From the NCBI RefSeq assembly GCF_000002235.5, contig NW_022145595.1, positions 28,337,162-28,401,161 on the forward strand: a DNA stretch of 64,000 bases, written 5' to 3'. The first letter of the stretch is position 1; each line of letters starts with the position of its first letter. Positions 21,067-33,912 of the stretch are shown here, one piece after another. Under the pieces are notes generated by a model. It was not told the DNA's origin. It made no database searches and saw only the letters and a list, made by a program, of their open reading frames with translations. Origin of the DNA: Strongylocentrotus purpuratus (lineage: Eukaryota; Echinodermata; Echinoidea; Camarodonta; Strongylocentrotidae). Position numbers and translations under genes: made by a program.

Positions 21067-22082
21067 CACACATACCCTCCCGCCCTCTTTTTAGCTTTTC
21101 TTTTTTCATTTCTTTTTTCTATTTTTCTGTTCTCACCCATTTAATTCTTATCCATTTTCTCTCCACCTTAAGGAGTGTGTACAACACATTTCCTTTCTTT
21201 CCAGGGCTATTTGACTAAATTAAAAATGTTATGAAGAAAAAACACAGGAAATTTGAATCCAAATTTATATAATTTATTTGAATGGCAGATTAAAGGATAC
21301 CTGATATGATTGATCGGAGCAAATCAGGCACATGTAAGGTCACCGTTGAACCATATTTATTCTGCTATTCAGGAAAAAGATTTGCATCCTAGCAACAACG
21401 ATACACAGTGAAGCACGATGTTCACGTTCATATACCAGTAATATCCAAGTAGGCTATAAATTGTTTGATCTAGACATGTACAGGCTTACTGTCTACATGA
21501 TCTTTCAGCTGTTTTTTGTTAATTATTTCAATTTTTGTAATTATAAATGGTTTATGGTTAATTGTATTAAAACGTATACCTACAACTGTAGTTTGTTAGT
21601 CTCTGAGTAAAGTCAAATGATGTATTGTATTGTATCGTATTGTATTTATTAATTTTCGTTGATGTACATCAATATTCTGTTTATAAGCATTAAGATGTTT
21701 AATTCCATCTCTCAGGGATCTGCTTCCAGCATTAACCATTATAATCAACAGGGGACTGTGACTTAAAATTGGACGTACATGTATGGTAAAGTGTAAAATT
21801 GTATCTCCATTCTTCCTCCAATTAGTTGTAACTTACCATACATTGCATCACTCTATAGTTAACATAAAACTGAATGCAAGTTTGAAGTTACTATTGATTG
21901 TAAAGATACATTTGAGTTTAACAATGTTAAATCTGAGATGCATGGCCCTACGTGTTATCAGTGTCTCTGATATGGTGTAATATTGAAGCCCTAAAAAAAT
22001 TGTGCTTCAAAATGATTAAGAAGTGCCTTAAAAAAGAAAAAACTTTGAGTGACCCGTTTTACCATTGACTCGTTTCGCCCAG

Positions 22083-22292
22083 TAGACTGTAGTGTAATGA
22101 GAACCATGAGGAAAACGCTAATTTGGTTTCGATTTCCAATCATAAATATCCTGATAATCAGACAGGCGATCGGTTTGTAAAAGTCATGGGGTTCCTGAAT
22201 GACCTAAAGATTTATAATTATGATTGCAGCATGAGCTAAATCCAGGATTTTGTTTCAGAATCTGAGGCAAAGTTACCGGATCCTTTTAAGGC
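22083..22292 (+). repeat. Dispersed repeat, copy 2
   Basis: Diverged second copy, same orientation, of the sequence at 19617-19800. Both copies lie in the presumed first intron of the VAMP7-like gene. Confidence 0.75.
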
Positions 22293-22891
22293 TTTAATCC
22301 ATGGCTGCCACTCTCCACCCAGGTATATAGACATGTAGACACCCCCAATGCTCCGTGTAGAGCACTAGCGGTATATAATGTATATTGCTGCTTAGCTTTG
22401 ATCAGGATTGGGATGTTAAAGAGTGCCATGAGTGTCATGACATGGCAGACATGATCACTATGCAAGTAGCTAATATTTATATAATATTGGATAGCTTTGA
22501 GTGTGATACAAGAATATATTGCTTCAGCTATGACAATATTGAAAGAGTCAGAGACGAGTCAAATATTGCCATAGCGAGAGCAATATATTCTCATATCACA
22601 TAAAAACAAAGCCATATAATATTATCATTATCAATATCAGGCTGACTATGTAGCGAAATAACAAAATTTGACTTACCTTGGTAAATATGGCTTTTTTTGT
22701 GTGTGATATCGATATCAATAGTTGAAGTCCCCCGATGACTGAGCAATACGAAAACAATATTGGTCAGTCTTCCGGATACTACGCTAAAGATATTGAATAC
22801 ACTTTTTTTTTTACCACTTGGAAGCCTTACATTTTATAGATAATAATATTTATTACTGTTGTTCTCTTTCTTCTCTTTCATAATTCTATAG

Positions 22892-23009
22892 GTACACAAC
22901 CAACTCCATCAGATCACTTTGCAGTGACTCAAGGCAACACACATCAAACAACCATTCCAACTTTAGTACTACTCTTTCCTAGACCAAAGCCCAATAATCA
23001 TCCGTTACC
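22892..23009 (+). other. VAMP7 5' UTR part of the first coding exon
   Basis: Begins after a pyrimidine-rich acceptor, TTCTATAG| at 22890-22891, and runs to the ATG at 23010. The acceptor shows that transcription starts further upstream. Confidence 0.65.
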
Positions 23010-23161
23010 ATGACGATCCTTTACAGCTGCATCGCTAGAGGGACCACCATCTTGGTGGAGGTGTCTAAGAGCTATGAGCATAACTTCCAACAAGTGGTTG
23101 GTTCCATGATGCAGAACCTAGCATCTCATGATAACTACAAGTCTGTCTATACATCATCTGA
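23010..23161 (+). CDS. VAMP7: VAMP7 exon 1 (coding)
   Basis: 152 nt, ends after two bases of a codon at GA|GTAAGT. Encodes the first longin beta-strands and helix (residues 1-50). The first two residues of codon 51 come from here. Confidence 0.88.
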
Positions 23162-26100
23162 GTAAGTCTAGCAGAAACTCATATTGAATGTGTTAAAACT
23201 GTCCATGAGCTACAATCCTTGATTAGCAGTTAATCGGGTGCTTTGCATGCCCGTCAGGCAAGACAATATTGGAACAAATTTTCCATAAATGTTGCACCTG
23301 TGCATTGTTATGCCTCTGCCCACCAAAGGTGGTGCCAGAGGCATTATGTTTTGGGGTTGTCCGTCTGTCCGTCCCGCTTTCTCGTTATCGTGATCTGAGT
23401 TGATTTTGGAGTAACTAGGTCAAAGGGCACAAGCTTAATATTGCTTTTTAAATGCAATGTGATAATGCAGCAAAACTGTATCCAGTGTGTGCAGAAAGGT
23501 TTGGTCTTTCGAATCGTACATGTATATCTGGTATTAAATTCTAAGGCTCTGAATCAAAATATGTTGAGACAAAGCACAAAATGTGGAGTGCCTGTTGGGA
23601 AAATGGTAAACAAAAACAAGCTATCTCTCTGCTGAGGGTTAGTTATCTCCTATCATGTATCATTCCTGTGTGGAAGATTAATACCAGAGATCCAATCTTC
23701 TTCTCTTCCAGCTATTTATTCCATGTCGTGATCAAGGACCGCATCTGTTATATGTGTGCCACGACGGTTGACTTCAGGAAGCAGACAGCGTATTCCTTCA
23801 TCATGGAGATCATGACCAAGGTGGCTAACTGCAGTCTGGCTCAGAGGGTCCACCATGCAGGAGAGATGGAGCTGGATAGAGATTTCAGCTCGGTCCTAGG
23901 CCAGGAAATGGTAAGCATGCAGTGGGGATATCAGATGGGGCTGCTGGTGTTGTGGTCGAGTGGACACGCAGACCTGCGTACGATTTAGTCGTATTTAGTA
24001 CGATTTTGTCGTATTTAGTACGATTTTTAGAAGCAAATACGACAGTACAATTTTCCTTAAAGGTAATACAAAGTTTTGGGAATTTTTATGCCTCCGCTAC
24101 AAAGTAGCCGGAGGCATTATGTTTTCTGGTTGTCCGTCCGTCCGTACGTCCGTCCGTACGTCCCGTTCTCGTGATCGCGTTATCTCAAGAACCAATTGAT
24201 GGATTCTCTCTAAACTTGGATCATGTATGTATCTTGCAGAGCCAATGAACTGATTAGATTTTGGGGTCACGAGGTCGAAGGTCAAAGGTCACAGGGCTCA
24301 TTATGTATTCAAAAATAGCTTGTGATCGCAATATCTCAAGAACCGATCAATGGATTCCTGCCAAACTTGGGTCATATATGTATCTAACAGAGCCAATGAA
24401 CTGATTAGATTTTGGGGTCACGAGGTCGGAGGTCAAAGGTCACAGGGCTCATTATGTATACAAAAATAGCTTGTGATCGCGTTATCTCAAGAATCGATCG
24501 ATGGATTCGTGCCAAACTTGGGTCATGTATGTATCTAACAGAGCCAATGGACTGATTAGATTTTGGGGTCACGAGGTCAAAGGTCACAGGGCTCATTATG
24601 TATGCACAAATAGCTTGTGATCGCATTATAATGAGAACCAATAGACAGATTACTATCAAACTCAAGACATGTATATATGTATCTTGCAGAGCCAATTAAC
24701 TGATTAGATTTTAGGGTCATCAGGTCAAAGGTCATGGGGCTCATTATGTATGACTATAAATAGCTTGTGAATGCATTATTATTAAAACCGACAGATGGAT
24801 TACAATCAAACTTGAATTTTAAAAATTGCTTCCGTTTTGGTTTGTAAAGTTGCTCTATGGCGGAGGCATCATTTTTGACTGCGGGCAGTCAAAATTCCAT
24901 CTAGTTTAAAATTGGGTGGATAGTGATTCTTTACAATTTTGATATATTTGGATGCCCCTGTGGATGTATCATAAGCACTAGAAAATTTAGTCCCTAAAAC
25001 ACTTCTGCTTTCAAGTAAAATTGAATATCAAAATTTACCGGTGCTCCCGGTAAATTTTGATAAATTTTAAATAGTGCTTATGACCATACAATTGTAGCTG
25101 CGTCCATGGAAATCTCAGAATATGTAGTTATGATATATAATTTCCAACGGACATAGTCAATCGGTCGATTTTAGTCAAAAAACATTGCTTTATGGCTCAA
25201 TTAATATCTTGACCTTAAGAGGGAGCTATGAAATATGAAGAGTTTATTTAAAATTTCATAACTTTAGACTCAATTTCAACCGTGACAATGATTACTGAAT
25301 ATTGTAGGATTGCATATGCTTCCAATATATTCATTTGAACCAAATTCATGACCCATACCAAAACTTTGTATTACCTTTAAAGTACTCTCACCTAGCAATA
25401 CATTAGAAGAAAGTGAAATAAAGTTACAGTTGATTTCTTTTCTCTTTGTAGGACCACTTTTCTAACTTGAAAGGAGGTGGAAATGACAAGATAGCTGTTC
25501 TGCAGGATCAAGTGGACGAAGTGAAGGACATCATGACGCAAAACATTGACAAGGTCCTAAGCAGAGGAGAGAAACTTGATGATCTTCTCGTCAAAACAGA
25601 AGACCTGGAAGCAAGCGTAAGTCATAATCTCATTTCATTTTTATTTCATTCTCCATAAAAAACATTAAAACATACAAACATGATATACAGATAAAAGATT
25701 GATTACAAGAAAAATACAAAGGGAAGGAGCAAACAAAATTTTATGGAAATGTGGGGTTAACAAAAAGGGCAATTAGCCTTATGAACCTCAACCCCTTAAC
25801 AAGTTTACACTGTATTGTTGGGAAAAGAAAAAAAGGAAAAGAAAAGCAGAGAAAACCTGAACCCCAATACAAAAGGAAAAAAAGTGAAGGAGAAGGGAAG
25901 GGGAGGGGAATACATTACAAAGTGCATTAACTGAAAACGTGACATCGTTTATTTTGAGATTGAATACAATGATAAAAGAATTGATTTATATATGATAAAT
26001 AATCTGTCTTGTTTACCTAGAGGAACTTCACCAGTATTAATACAGTTTTCCCTGAAGCCCTTGCAATCATATTATTACCCCTGCTTTAGCCTAGCTATGT

Positions 26101-26318
26101 GGTAGTCTACTTTAATTTCATACTCTGATGGTAATATCCATCCTATTTTTTTCTTATATTCTTGTGATTAGGCGAGGACGTTTCAGAAGACGGCTGCGAA
26201 AGTTAGCAACAAGTTTTGGTGGCAGAACACAAGAATGAAGATCCTACTCTTGGTCGTCGTCTTCGTCATAATCCTGGTCGTAGTCCTGATCGGTCTGCAC
26301 CTCGGCGGAGTAATCTAG
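23010..26318 (+). CDS. VAMP7: VAMP7-type longin R-SNARE, four coding exons
   Basis: Coding exons 23010-23161, 23712-23910, 25452-25616 and 26172-26318 join in phase to 220 residues, the same length as I recall for vertebrate VAMP7. Residues 1-~118 form the longin domain (start MTILYSCIARGTTILVEV; then YLFHVVIKDRICYMC). Residues ~125-185 are the SNARE motif, with the zero-layer Arg in NIDKVLSRGEKL. A single hydrophobic anchor near 190-213 is followed by a seven-residue end, so the protein is tail-anchored. R-SNAREs pair with Q-SNAREs to fuse late endosomes, lysosomes and secretory vesicles. All introns are GT-AG. Intron 2 (1.5 kb) holds a TTAA-flanked element; intron 1 holds a dispersed-repeat fragment. 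A paralogue of the VAMP7 group is possible because identity with vertebrate VAMP7 is moderate in the longin part. Confidence 0.9.
23309..23420 (+). repeat. Dispersed GAGGCATTATG repeat, fragment in VAMP7 intron 1
   Basis: Short copy of a family that starts as a near-palindrome (TATGCCTCTGCC ... GCCAGAGGCATTATG) and continues into GTCCGTCTGTCCGTCCCG. Other copies are at 24090 (direct) and 41540-41662 (inverted). Confidence 0.75.
23712..23910 (+). CDS. VAMP7: VAMP7 exon 2
   Basis: 199 nt after acceptor CTTCCAG| (23710-23711), donor ATG|GTAAGC. Completes the longin domain (residues 51-117); ends in phase 0. Confidence 0.9.
24061..25376. mobile_element. TTAA-flanked element in VAMP7 intron 2
   Basis: Ends AGGTAATACAAAGTTTTGG (24061-24079) and the reverse complement (ending at 25376) are inverted repeats of about 19 bp, bounded on both sides by TTAA (24057-24060 and 25377-25380). 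TTAA target sites are typical of piggyBac-type elements, so a nonautonomous piggyBac-like element is my inference. No transposase frame is present. It contains the 24088-24880 tandem-repeat module. Confidence 0.65.
24088..24880 (+). repeat. GGAGGCATTATG repeat with ~125-bp tandem units
   Basis: Opens with TATGCCTCCGC...GCCGGAGGCATTATG, then GTCCGTCCGTCCGTACG, then about four to five diverged units of ~125 bp (each with GATCGC, TATCTCAAGAACC, GAGCCAATGAACTGATTAG, AGGTCAAAGGTCA, GGGCTCATTATGTA). Closes with GGCGGAGGCATCA. Same family as 23309 and 41540, and related to 42450-43010. Confidence 0.8.
25452..25616 (+). CDS. VAMP7: VAMP7 exon 3 (SNARE motif)
   Basis: 165 nt, phase 0 at both ends; acceptor TTTGTAG|, donor AGC|GTAAGT. 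Encodes residues 118-172, most of the R-SNARE helix including the zero-layer Arg. Confidence 0.92.
26172..26318 (+). CDS. VAMP7: VAMP7 exon 4 (membrane anchor)
   Basis: 147 nt including the TAG stop (26316-26318). Acceptor TGATTAG|. Encodes the SNARE end, a basic WWQNTRMK stop-transfer stretch and a Leu/Val/Ile-rich transmembrane helix. Confidence 0.9.
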   Translation, partial: ARTFQKTAAKVSNKFWWQNTRMKILLLVVVFVIILVVVLIGLHLGGVI

Positions 26319-28042
26319 GGACTTGCTTACCCACCTGAAATCTCTCTCCTAGGACTTTGTGATGATGTAGAGACTGATGGAGATAATACCAAAAATGTTA
26401 GAGTGACTATTTATATAGGATGCCATCGATTTTGGGACGTGTACCCCCGATTGTCAACTCGCGTTCAAGTAACAGCTAAAGGCCAATGATTCCCTGTCCA
26501 ATCACCCCCCCTTTCCTCCTTTCCCCCTCCTTCATATCTAGTTAAATGTGGGTACAATTTTGGTATAAAGTAAACATTCCAGAGATTTAAAAACGAGTTT
26601 GGCTCTTATCGTTGCTCTAAGACGTCGCTCTTGTATGACCTGCACTCTTGCTTGTTCTGCCTAGAAGTCTACATTATGGGTGGTCTCACATGGTACTTGG
26701 TACTGTGTATGAACAAAAATAAATACATTCTGGTAAAGAGCCTGATGACCAAGCTCAGTTTGATGGAAGTTTCTAAAAGACTGACCCAAGTTCTTCTTCT
26801 GGAGCCACTACACAATCCCGGTCCAGTGCAGGACGCAGGATCTAGCCCTGGCATTGATCCCTCTAGGTCTTTGAGAGTACAGGCCCCAGGTAGGAGGGGT
26901 CACATATGTTTTATCAGCTGTTCCTCCCCACCGTTGGTGGAGTCTTGGGTTAAATCCACCATGTAACTTGGTTGTAGAGACTGTCAAAGACAGTTCCTTA
27001 TTCAAAGGGGTTTTGAAATCCAAGTAGATCGTTTTGAAGGGTTTGATGGCATTCTACAGTGTACATGTATGTGTACTGGATCTTCTCCCCTGTAAAGTAC
27101 ATGTACAATGTACTAGCAAGCTGCATATCACAATTTACAAGACCTCTCGAACAATGTTTATATGTGCAAAGATACTGTAGGATATATCCAAGCAATCAGA
27201 TAAGGATCAATAGGGCTACTCCTGGCATCATAAAACAGTTTATTTTAGGAATTTATTACAGATGGGTACCTTAAAAAGGACTCTCTGACAGATTGTAATA
27301 CATAGAAGAGCTACATGTACATATGCATGTCATATCTTCATCAATCATTCATGATATGTGAATATATAGATGCAGATTATAATGAGTTAAACAGAGGTCT
27401 ATGCTGAATGTAAACAAGAAAAGAACAGCTGTACTTATTTGAGACTACAATTACATTATATGTCATTACACTCTGAACTCTGTCTAGAGGTCAAGAAAGA
27501 AATAATTTCTCACAGACATTCTAAGGCTCTAGAGGATAAAGATATTAGTTGAAGGATGTCAATTTCTATGATGTCTGAGGAGTGATTAAATCACACATTA
27601 ATTGATGGGAATGAGTGCCTGCCTGTATGTAGTTTATACATATGTGTCTGTTTTTAGTGATATACACTATACTTATTTACTGTTGCATGGGAAGTTGCAT
27701 AATGCTGACAGAAAAACAACATTATCCTGCAGTTTGAGGAGGGTACAGACAATTTAAATCAATGTACAATCGGGAAACAGTTGTTTTTTCAACTATTTTT
27801 TTTGTTTTCAACAATTTTGTTTAAAAGTATCCACTATCGTATGAGCTCAAGAATCAGAGAAATCAGATAACTTTGTTTTTTGTGTTGCCATATCTGTTTT
27901 GTATCAATCAGATTTGCACATCATATGGATGTTCTAGAGATTTATTTAGTGCTGTAGAAGTTAGTTAGATGATGACTTTTGTATGGATAAAATCCAGTTC
28001 ATGTTGCTAAATAGTATACCGGTAGCTTTAAAATATAAACCT

Positions 28043-28187
28043 GGGGCCCATTTCACAAAGCTTTTTTTTAATGACAAATGACAAAAATCAGTGACAAATC
28101 TGCTGATAACTAATCAGAAGCAAGGATTCCAGTGGCTTATACAAAAACTGTCATTTTTCACTGATGACAAGCTTCGTGAAACGCCCC
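28043..28187. mobile_element. GGGGCCCATTTCAC MITE, copy 1
   Basis: 145 bp with inverted ends (GGGGCCCATTTCACAAAGCTT on the left in part; AAGCTTCGTGAAACGCCCC on the right). A related element is at 38170-38309. Confidence 0.7.
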
Positions 28188-29617
28188 TCAGATGGCTCTA
28201 CTGCTGAATATGGTCAGTTTTCAGGGTAGCTTGCCATGGCCCGTCAGAGGAGCATAAAAACAACAAAGTTCATGATAGCAAAAAGGGCATTCCTAAAGTG
28301 GCTCTAAGCGTTTTCATTGTTTAGAAGTGCATTATAGCCCAGAGTAAGGCATCATTTGGAGGAAAATGATCACTTTTATCTGTGGGTTATCACTTTAATG
28401 GGAACTCTCTTTTTTGCACGGCGTGTTGGGGAAAGAATGATCCACAGTCACATGGTGTCATTTGACCAATTAGATTGCCTACATTTTAGAACCCATTATA
28501 TAGTTGTAATCTTTGACAATCTAAGTATGATTTTACTCTGGAAGGAAGTTATACTGAAGTTTTTAAATTTAGATTTGCAATATGTAAAGTTATGTTGGTC
28601 TCAGATTATATTTTCTTCTATTTAGTCTATATTCAGTGTGTTATATTTATTACTCCCAAGTTGTTCATTATATGTTTATTTTATTTTGTTACTCAAAAAC
28701 AGTCATCACCAACATTATATGTGTGTTTTATTCATTTGTTGATTTATGATTCAATTTATTTAAATGAAAACAACATTTATCATGTTTTGGTTCTGGAAAA
28801 TAGTTATCAAAATCTGTTATGTCTTTCATCATTCGTATATTAGTCATAAACAGATCTTTCCATATATTCAATTCATTCCTGTTCATCATTCCATTTTCAT
28901 TTCCTACCAGTAATTTTGGAAAGGTTTCACTTTCACTATAAAGAGTCTTTGCTATCCAAGCACAGTGTCTCACTGACATGGTGATTCTGTATACATTGAT
29001 GTATTTAATATTTGCAGATCTCCCTTCCTGTGTTTGTTTTACCTCTAAGCATTATATTCTTCGTACTTCCTGCAGTTTGCTAATTGCTCAGTTCAGGAAT
29101 ATGTCATCCTGTATTGGTTAATTGCTGATCTTGGGAATACTTTATCCTGAACATGTTTAGTCAAATCCGCATCAACAGTGACTTATATAAACCACCTGTC
29201 TATAAAGACCACCTATCCTGCGATCAATGTTAATGATTGAAACCTACCTACCTGTGCATACAAAAAATGTCTTCTTGTTTGCCTTGTTATTAGTCATAGA
29301 AAAATAACCGTTTTGAGCAGTAGTCATTAACACCATTCAGCTAAATTGAATGTGAATTGACAAGCTCAATTACTATAGCCCAATCATACATTTGCAAAAT
29401 TTTGTATCCCCATCCCCCACAACCAATGGGTCAATATTTACTATGCTTAATTGCTTATCACCCAGATTATGTTAAAATTACGGTTTTTATTTATTTTTCA
29501 TGTCTGCATAAATTTACCAGTCTTGCTCTTTCATTGTCTATCCTTTCGGGCTTTTCGGCTATCAAGTTGTTGGTCGAGTTCTCTTCAGTGGAAGTGTTTA
29601 TCATAGCTATAGCGACC

Positions 29618-29780
29618 TCTCTCTCTCTCTCTCTCTCTCTCTCCCTTCCTGCCTCTCTTTCTCTCTCCCACCACCTTCTCTCTGTCTGCCTCTCTCTCTC
29701 TCTCTCTTTCTCTCTCCCTTCCTGCCTCTCTTTCTCTCTCCCACCACCTTCTCTCTGTCTGCCTCTCTCTCTCTTTGTCC
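29618..29780. repeat. CT microsatellite with ~72-bp internal duplication
   Basis: (CT)n followed by CCCTTCCTGCCTC...CCACCACCTTC, the whole block present twice in tandem (about 29622-29693 and 29694-29765). Confidence 0.85.
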
Positions 29781-32779
29781 CCCTCTTCTTCGACTCTGTT
29801 TACAGCCTTTTCCGACATCAGCACCACACGCTAATCTCTCACTCCTCTCTGTGCCAGCCATCCCTGCACTATCCAACCACAGCACACTTCTCCTTTCTCT
29901 ATCCCCCCCCCCCCCACCATGATCATTCCTGTCAACGCTACTGCCATCAGAGTTAGGGATATTACTACTTTATGGATGTACAATTGTATTTAATAAAGGA
30001 GACATTGTTTTTCCCCAACCAAAAATAATGCTTTTGCTCTTGCACAATCAATGTTTCTATCAAGTACTATTGTAACAACTCGAGGTAGAATTTTTTTTGG
30101 AATGCTGCACAATGTTTTTACGACCGATGTTATGTTACCACCTAAGCCTTTCATATAATCTAGTGTTATGTGAACCCACAAACTAGCATGCTATGGGCAG
30201 TTTCATGGGGTCCTTCATATATATATGTAGTTTCACAAGCATTTCTCAGTGTTGATACAGTAAGATAAAGCAATAGAGATAAAGGATTTTGACATTGTTA
30301 AAAAATAGGCCTTTTGTTTGTAGAATAGTTGAAATGATATCGTAATGCGTTAGTTGTCAAACAAATAATGCAATAGATAAACTGTAATTATATGTACTCT
30401 ATATTCCTTTGCAGATATCGATATCAATTATCAGAGCGCCTTGAGCGCCTTGCATGGTTGATTTGTGTGCTTTAAAAATATCCAAGATTGTTGTTAATAT
30501 TATTGGAATTGAAATCCCTTTGACAATTTATTTAGGAAAAGCCTTCTCCAGATGAATTATATTTTTCACTGTTTACATGTAAAATTGTCATTTGTGCTGT
30601 CAACATGATTCTGCCCAAATTTACCTTTGTGGAAATCTTGCCTTGGAAATGTATTAATGTGAACATGTTGATTTTAATATTCATATTGGATTGAAGAAGA
30701 AAATGCCTTGATCCTAACAAAATCCTTGATAATTCTGACTTCATCTCAACTGCCTTGCTAATTAATGTATGGATGGAGTGTTACTATATCGAACTGTGTA
30801 CCTGTTATATACATATTTGAGTAAATTCCCATATTTCCACCATTTTGAGGTACCGATGGAACTATTAACCCTCAAACCCCTCGTTCAGATATAATGTGGC
30901 AAATCTGCTGCATTGTTTTTTGGATTATCTGACATTGTAAGAAGCAGGCCTACTGTTTGTAAAATGATGTCATAATGCATTATCAGCGGGTACATTTAAA
31001 GTGTTATACGCTTTACTACACATTAATCATAAAATCCAGGGCAGCTCTTCATATCTGAACAAGCCTCTAGTTATTTGAGTGACATTGTCAACTGCCAGAA
31101 AATAATTCTTTTGCTGGCTTCTAAATAATCAATATCAGTCTTGATATGCTCATCTTTGCCACAAAATTAATTTAATAGTCATTATTCATCGAACAACAAT
31201 GTACTCGCAAGATTCTGGATTGTTTGTGGCTTTAATTTCTGTGGTATTAAGAAGAAAAAATCATGCCTTTTGAAGTTCTTGTAAACAATTTTGTATAAGA
31301 ATTCAGTTGAATTTAGCTGGATTAGTGTCAAAGAAATTCCTTTGCAGCAAAAGCATTTTCAAATATTCTCTCCTAGCCCCAATGGCTAAACTTCATAGCC
31401 CCATAATAATTCTAATGGTAAGGAATAATACCATTGCAAATAAATAAATTCAAACCCTTGCATTGATTATTTTTTTTTTTTAAAGAACCTTTTGATGGGA
31501 GTGTAATTTGGTAGTTGGTAAATGATCCACCAAAGAATTCTTTGTGTAATTTTAACTCAGAGGTGGTTGTGGTAGATGGTGGACTGAAAAGAAGAAAGGA
31601 CCTTTCAGAAGGCTGCTTTACATTTAATTGCATCCAGTTGAGATAATGTTGAAGGATGTTGTCTGTTCCAAGCTTTGATCGTGCGAGGGAATAATTGATA
31701 AGAACATGTATTTTTTTAGGTTTTGTGAAATTGTATCATGATTATTGATTATTACCATAAGTTGAATTTGCCATTTTTATTGTTGATTAGAAAATGATGA
31801 GCTTATATGATGTCCCCTGCCAACTAAAGCAAAATCATAGGTGATGTTTATTTGACATCCATTCATCACCAAACTATCAGAGAAGTTATTAGACTTCTGG
31901 TTAAGGGTCAAGCATTTACTCTGTATGTAGATTGTGTCATATTGAGGAGTTATCTTCATCACCTTGAAGCAGCACTTACACTGGAAAAAGAAGACCAACA
32001 ATTATAGTCTTAATTGTGTAGATTCTTTACGGTGGTAACTTTTCATGTTTTTCTACGAGTAATTTTGTTGAGCTACATTTTCCTTCTTTCTTTTGCCAAA
32101 ATGTCTTTTAAGTTCAAATCTGATTTGCATATTAAAACCCTTTTTAATAGAAACGTTAATGAAGATATACCTCTTTTATCTACTTAATAACCATTCTTTT
32201 TGAAGGATGTTGTTAAATTTCTGTCTGTTTGCCTATACTTTTGTGTATGTATCTTGGCATTGTATTACAAGAGTGTTCTCGTTTATTCTGTGTTTATCTG
32301 TATGTATTGTATGTATTTTATTGAATAATGAAAAGATAATTATTTCTCAGCTTCCATGATATCAGATGGATTACTATTAAAATGATCTTCAGTGATGAGA
32401 TTGAGGAAAAAAAGGTTACTCAAATGTATGATTTTGTGTCAAATTTACAGTCCTTGTATGAGAATGCATTTTTTGTTAAAGCAACGACAGTCAGGATTTT
32501 AAAAAGTTTCAAGCAAAGAGAGAAAGAGACGGACCAATCTCCCCAGACAGACAGACAGACAGACATAAGGGGGGAGGAGGCAAAGGTAATGTGACTGAAT
32601 CGTCCAGAACCTGAAGATTCCTTACTTTAATAGTGATCTTATATTTTGATTCCTTGTCCAATATTTCTGTAACTTCCACTTCTTCCTCTAATAGTTCTCA
32701 AACTTCCATTTGTTTTTTCTCTCTGATATGTTAACAACTGTTTCTGGACACCAACTGTCTACCAATGGCTAAGTCTCCT

Positions 32780-33503
32780 TTTTATAATGTCATTTTTTTT
32801 TAGCTTTATGGCAATACACAAAACTTCACTTCTAAATATGCAATGGGTTTCAATTAACTTTTATGTTTTATTTTCTACTACATTCCATGGACACCACCTG
32901 ATTGTTTCGTTTAAAATTTGATATTACAATTTATATCCTTATTTACTATAAAATATTTTGATCTCTACAGAATATAAAACATGATAAGATATTGTACATC
33001 GCAGAAATTACAAAGAATTATACAATTATATGTATATCATCCTGATTTCAGTAAAAAAAAAAATAGAAAAACACATTTTGACAATCAATGAATTCTAGAA
33101 GGCAATCAGTGAATTCTAGAAGGCAATCAATGAATTCTAGAAGGCAATCAGTGAATTCTAGAAGGCAATCAATGAATTCTAGAAGGCAATCAATGAATTC
33201 TAGAAGGCAATCAATGAATTCTAGAAGGCAATCAATGAATTCTAGAAGGCAATCAATGAATTCTAGAAGGCAATCAATGAATTCTAGAAGGCAATCAATG
33301 AATTCTAGAAGGCAATCAATGAATTCTAGAAGGCATTCAAAGAATTCTAGAATGCAATCAATGAATGCTAGAAGGCATTCAATGAATTCTAGAAGGCATT
33401 TAAAGAATTCTAGAAGGCAATCAATGAACACATAGAAGAATTATTACTGATAATTTTATACTAATATATACAATAACCCACACATCTTTATTCCACAGTT
33501 GCT
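32780..33503 (+). repeat. Tandem duplication unit A with expanded minisatellite
   Basis: Sequence from about 32780 (TATAATGTCATTTTTT) to 33503 is repeated at 33504-33912 with few differences. Unit A contains the expanded 21-bp array, unit B only one copy. Confidence 0.85.
33082..33427 (+). repeat. 21-bp minisatellite (GAATTCTAGAAGGCAATCAAT)
   Basis: About 16 tandem copies of a 21-bp unit, nearly identical in the centre and more degenerate at the right end. Because 21 is a multiple of three, both strands stay open as seven-residue repeats; these are not proteins. Confidence 0.95.
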
Positions 33504-33912
33504 GTTTTTTATAATGTCGTTTTTTTTTTTAGCTTTATGACCATACACAAAACATCACTTCTAAATAGGCAATGGGTTTCAATCAACTTTTATGTTTTAT
33601 TTTCTACTACATTCCATGGACACCACCTGATTGTTTCGTTTAGAATTTGATATTACAAATTATATCCTCATTTACTATAAAATATTTTTATCTCGACAGA
33701 ATATAAAACATGATAAGATATTGTACATCGCAGAAATTACAAAGAATTATTCAATTATATGTACATCATTCTGATTTCAGTAAAAAAAATAGAAAAACAC
33801 ATTTTGACAATCAATGAATTCTAGAAGGCAATCAATGAACATGGAGAAGAATTATTACTGATAATTTTATACTAATATATACAATAACCCACACTTTATT
33901 CCACAGTTGCTG
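33504..33912 (+). repeat. Tandem duplication unit B with one minisatellite unit
   Basis: Near-identical to unit A outside the array; only one 21-bp unit is present at about 33811-33832. It probably shows the ancestral state. Confidence 0.85.

Noticed and set aside
26631-26966. 111-residue plus-strand frame downstream of VAMP7
   Set aside because: No domain, low-quality start, and overlapping frames on the other strand; more likely VAMP7 3' UTR or an old repeat.
33048-33435. Frames of 115 and 127 residues with seven-residue repeats
   Set aside because: They are the two strands of the 21-bp minisatellite; the neighbouring duplicate has only one unit and no frame.
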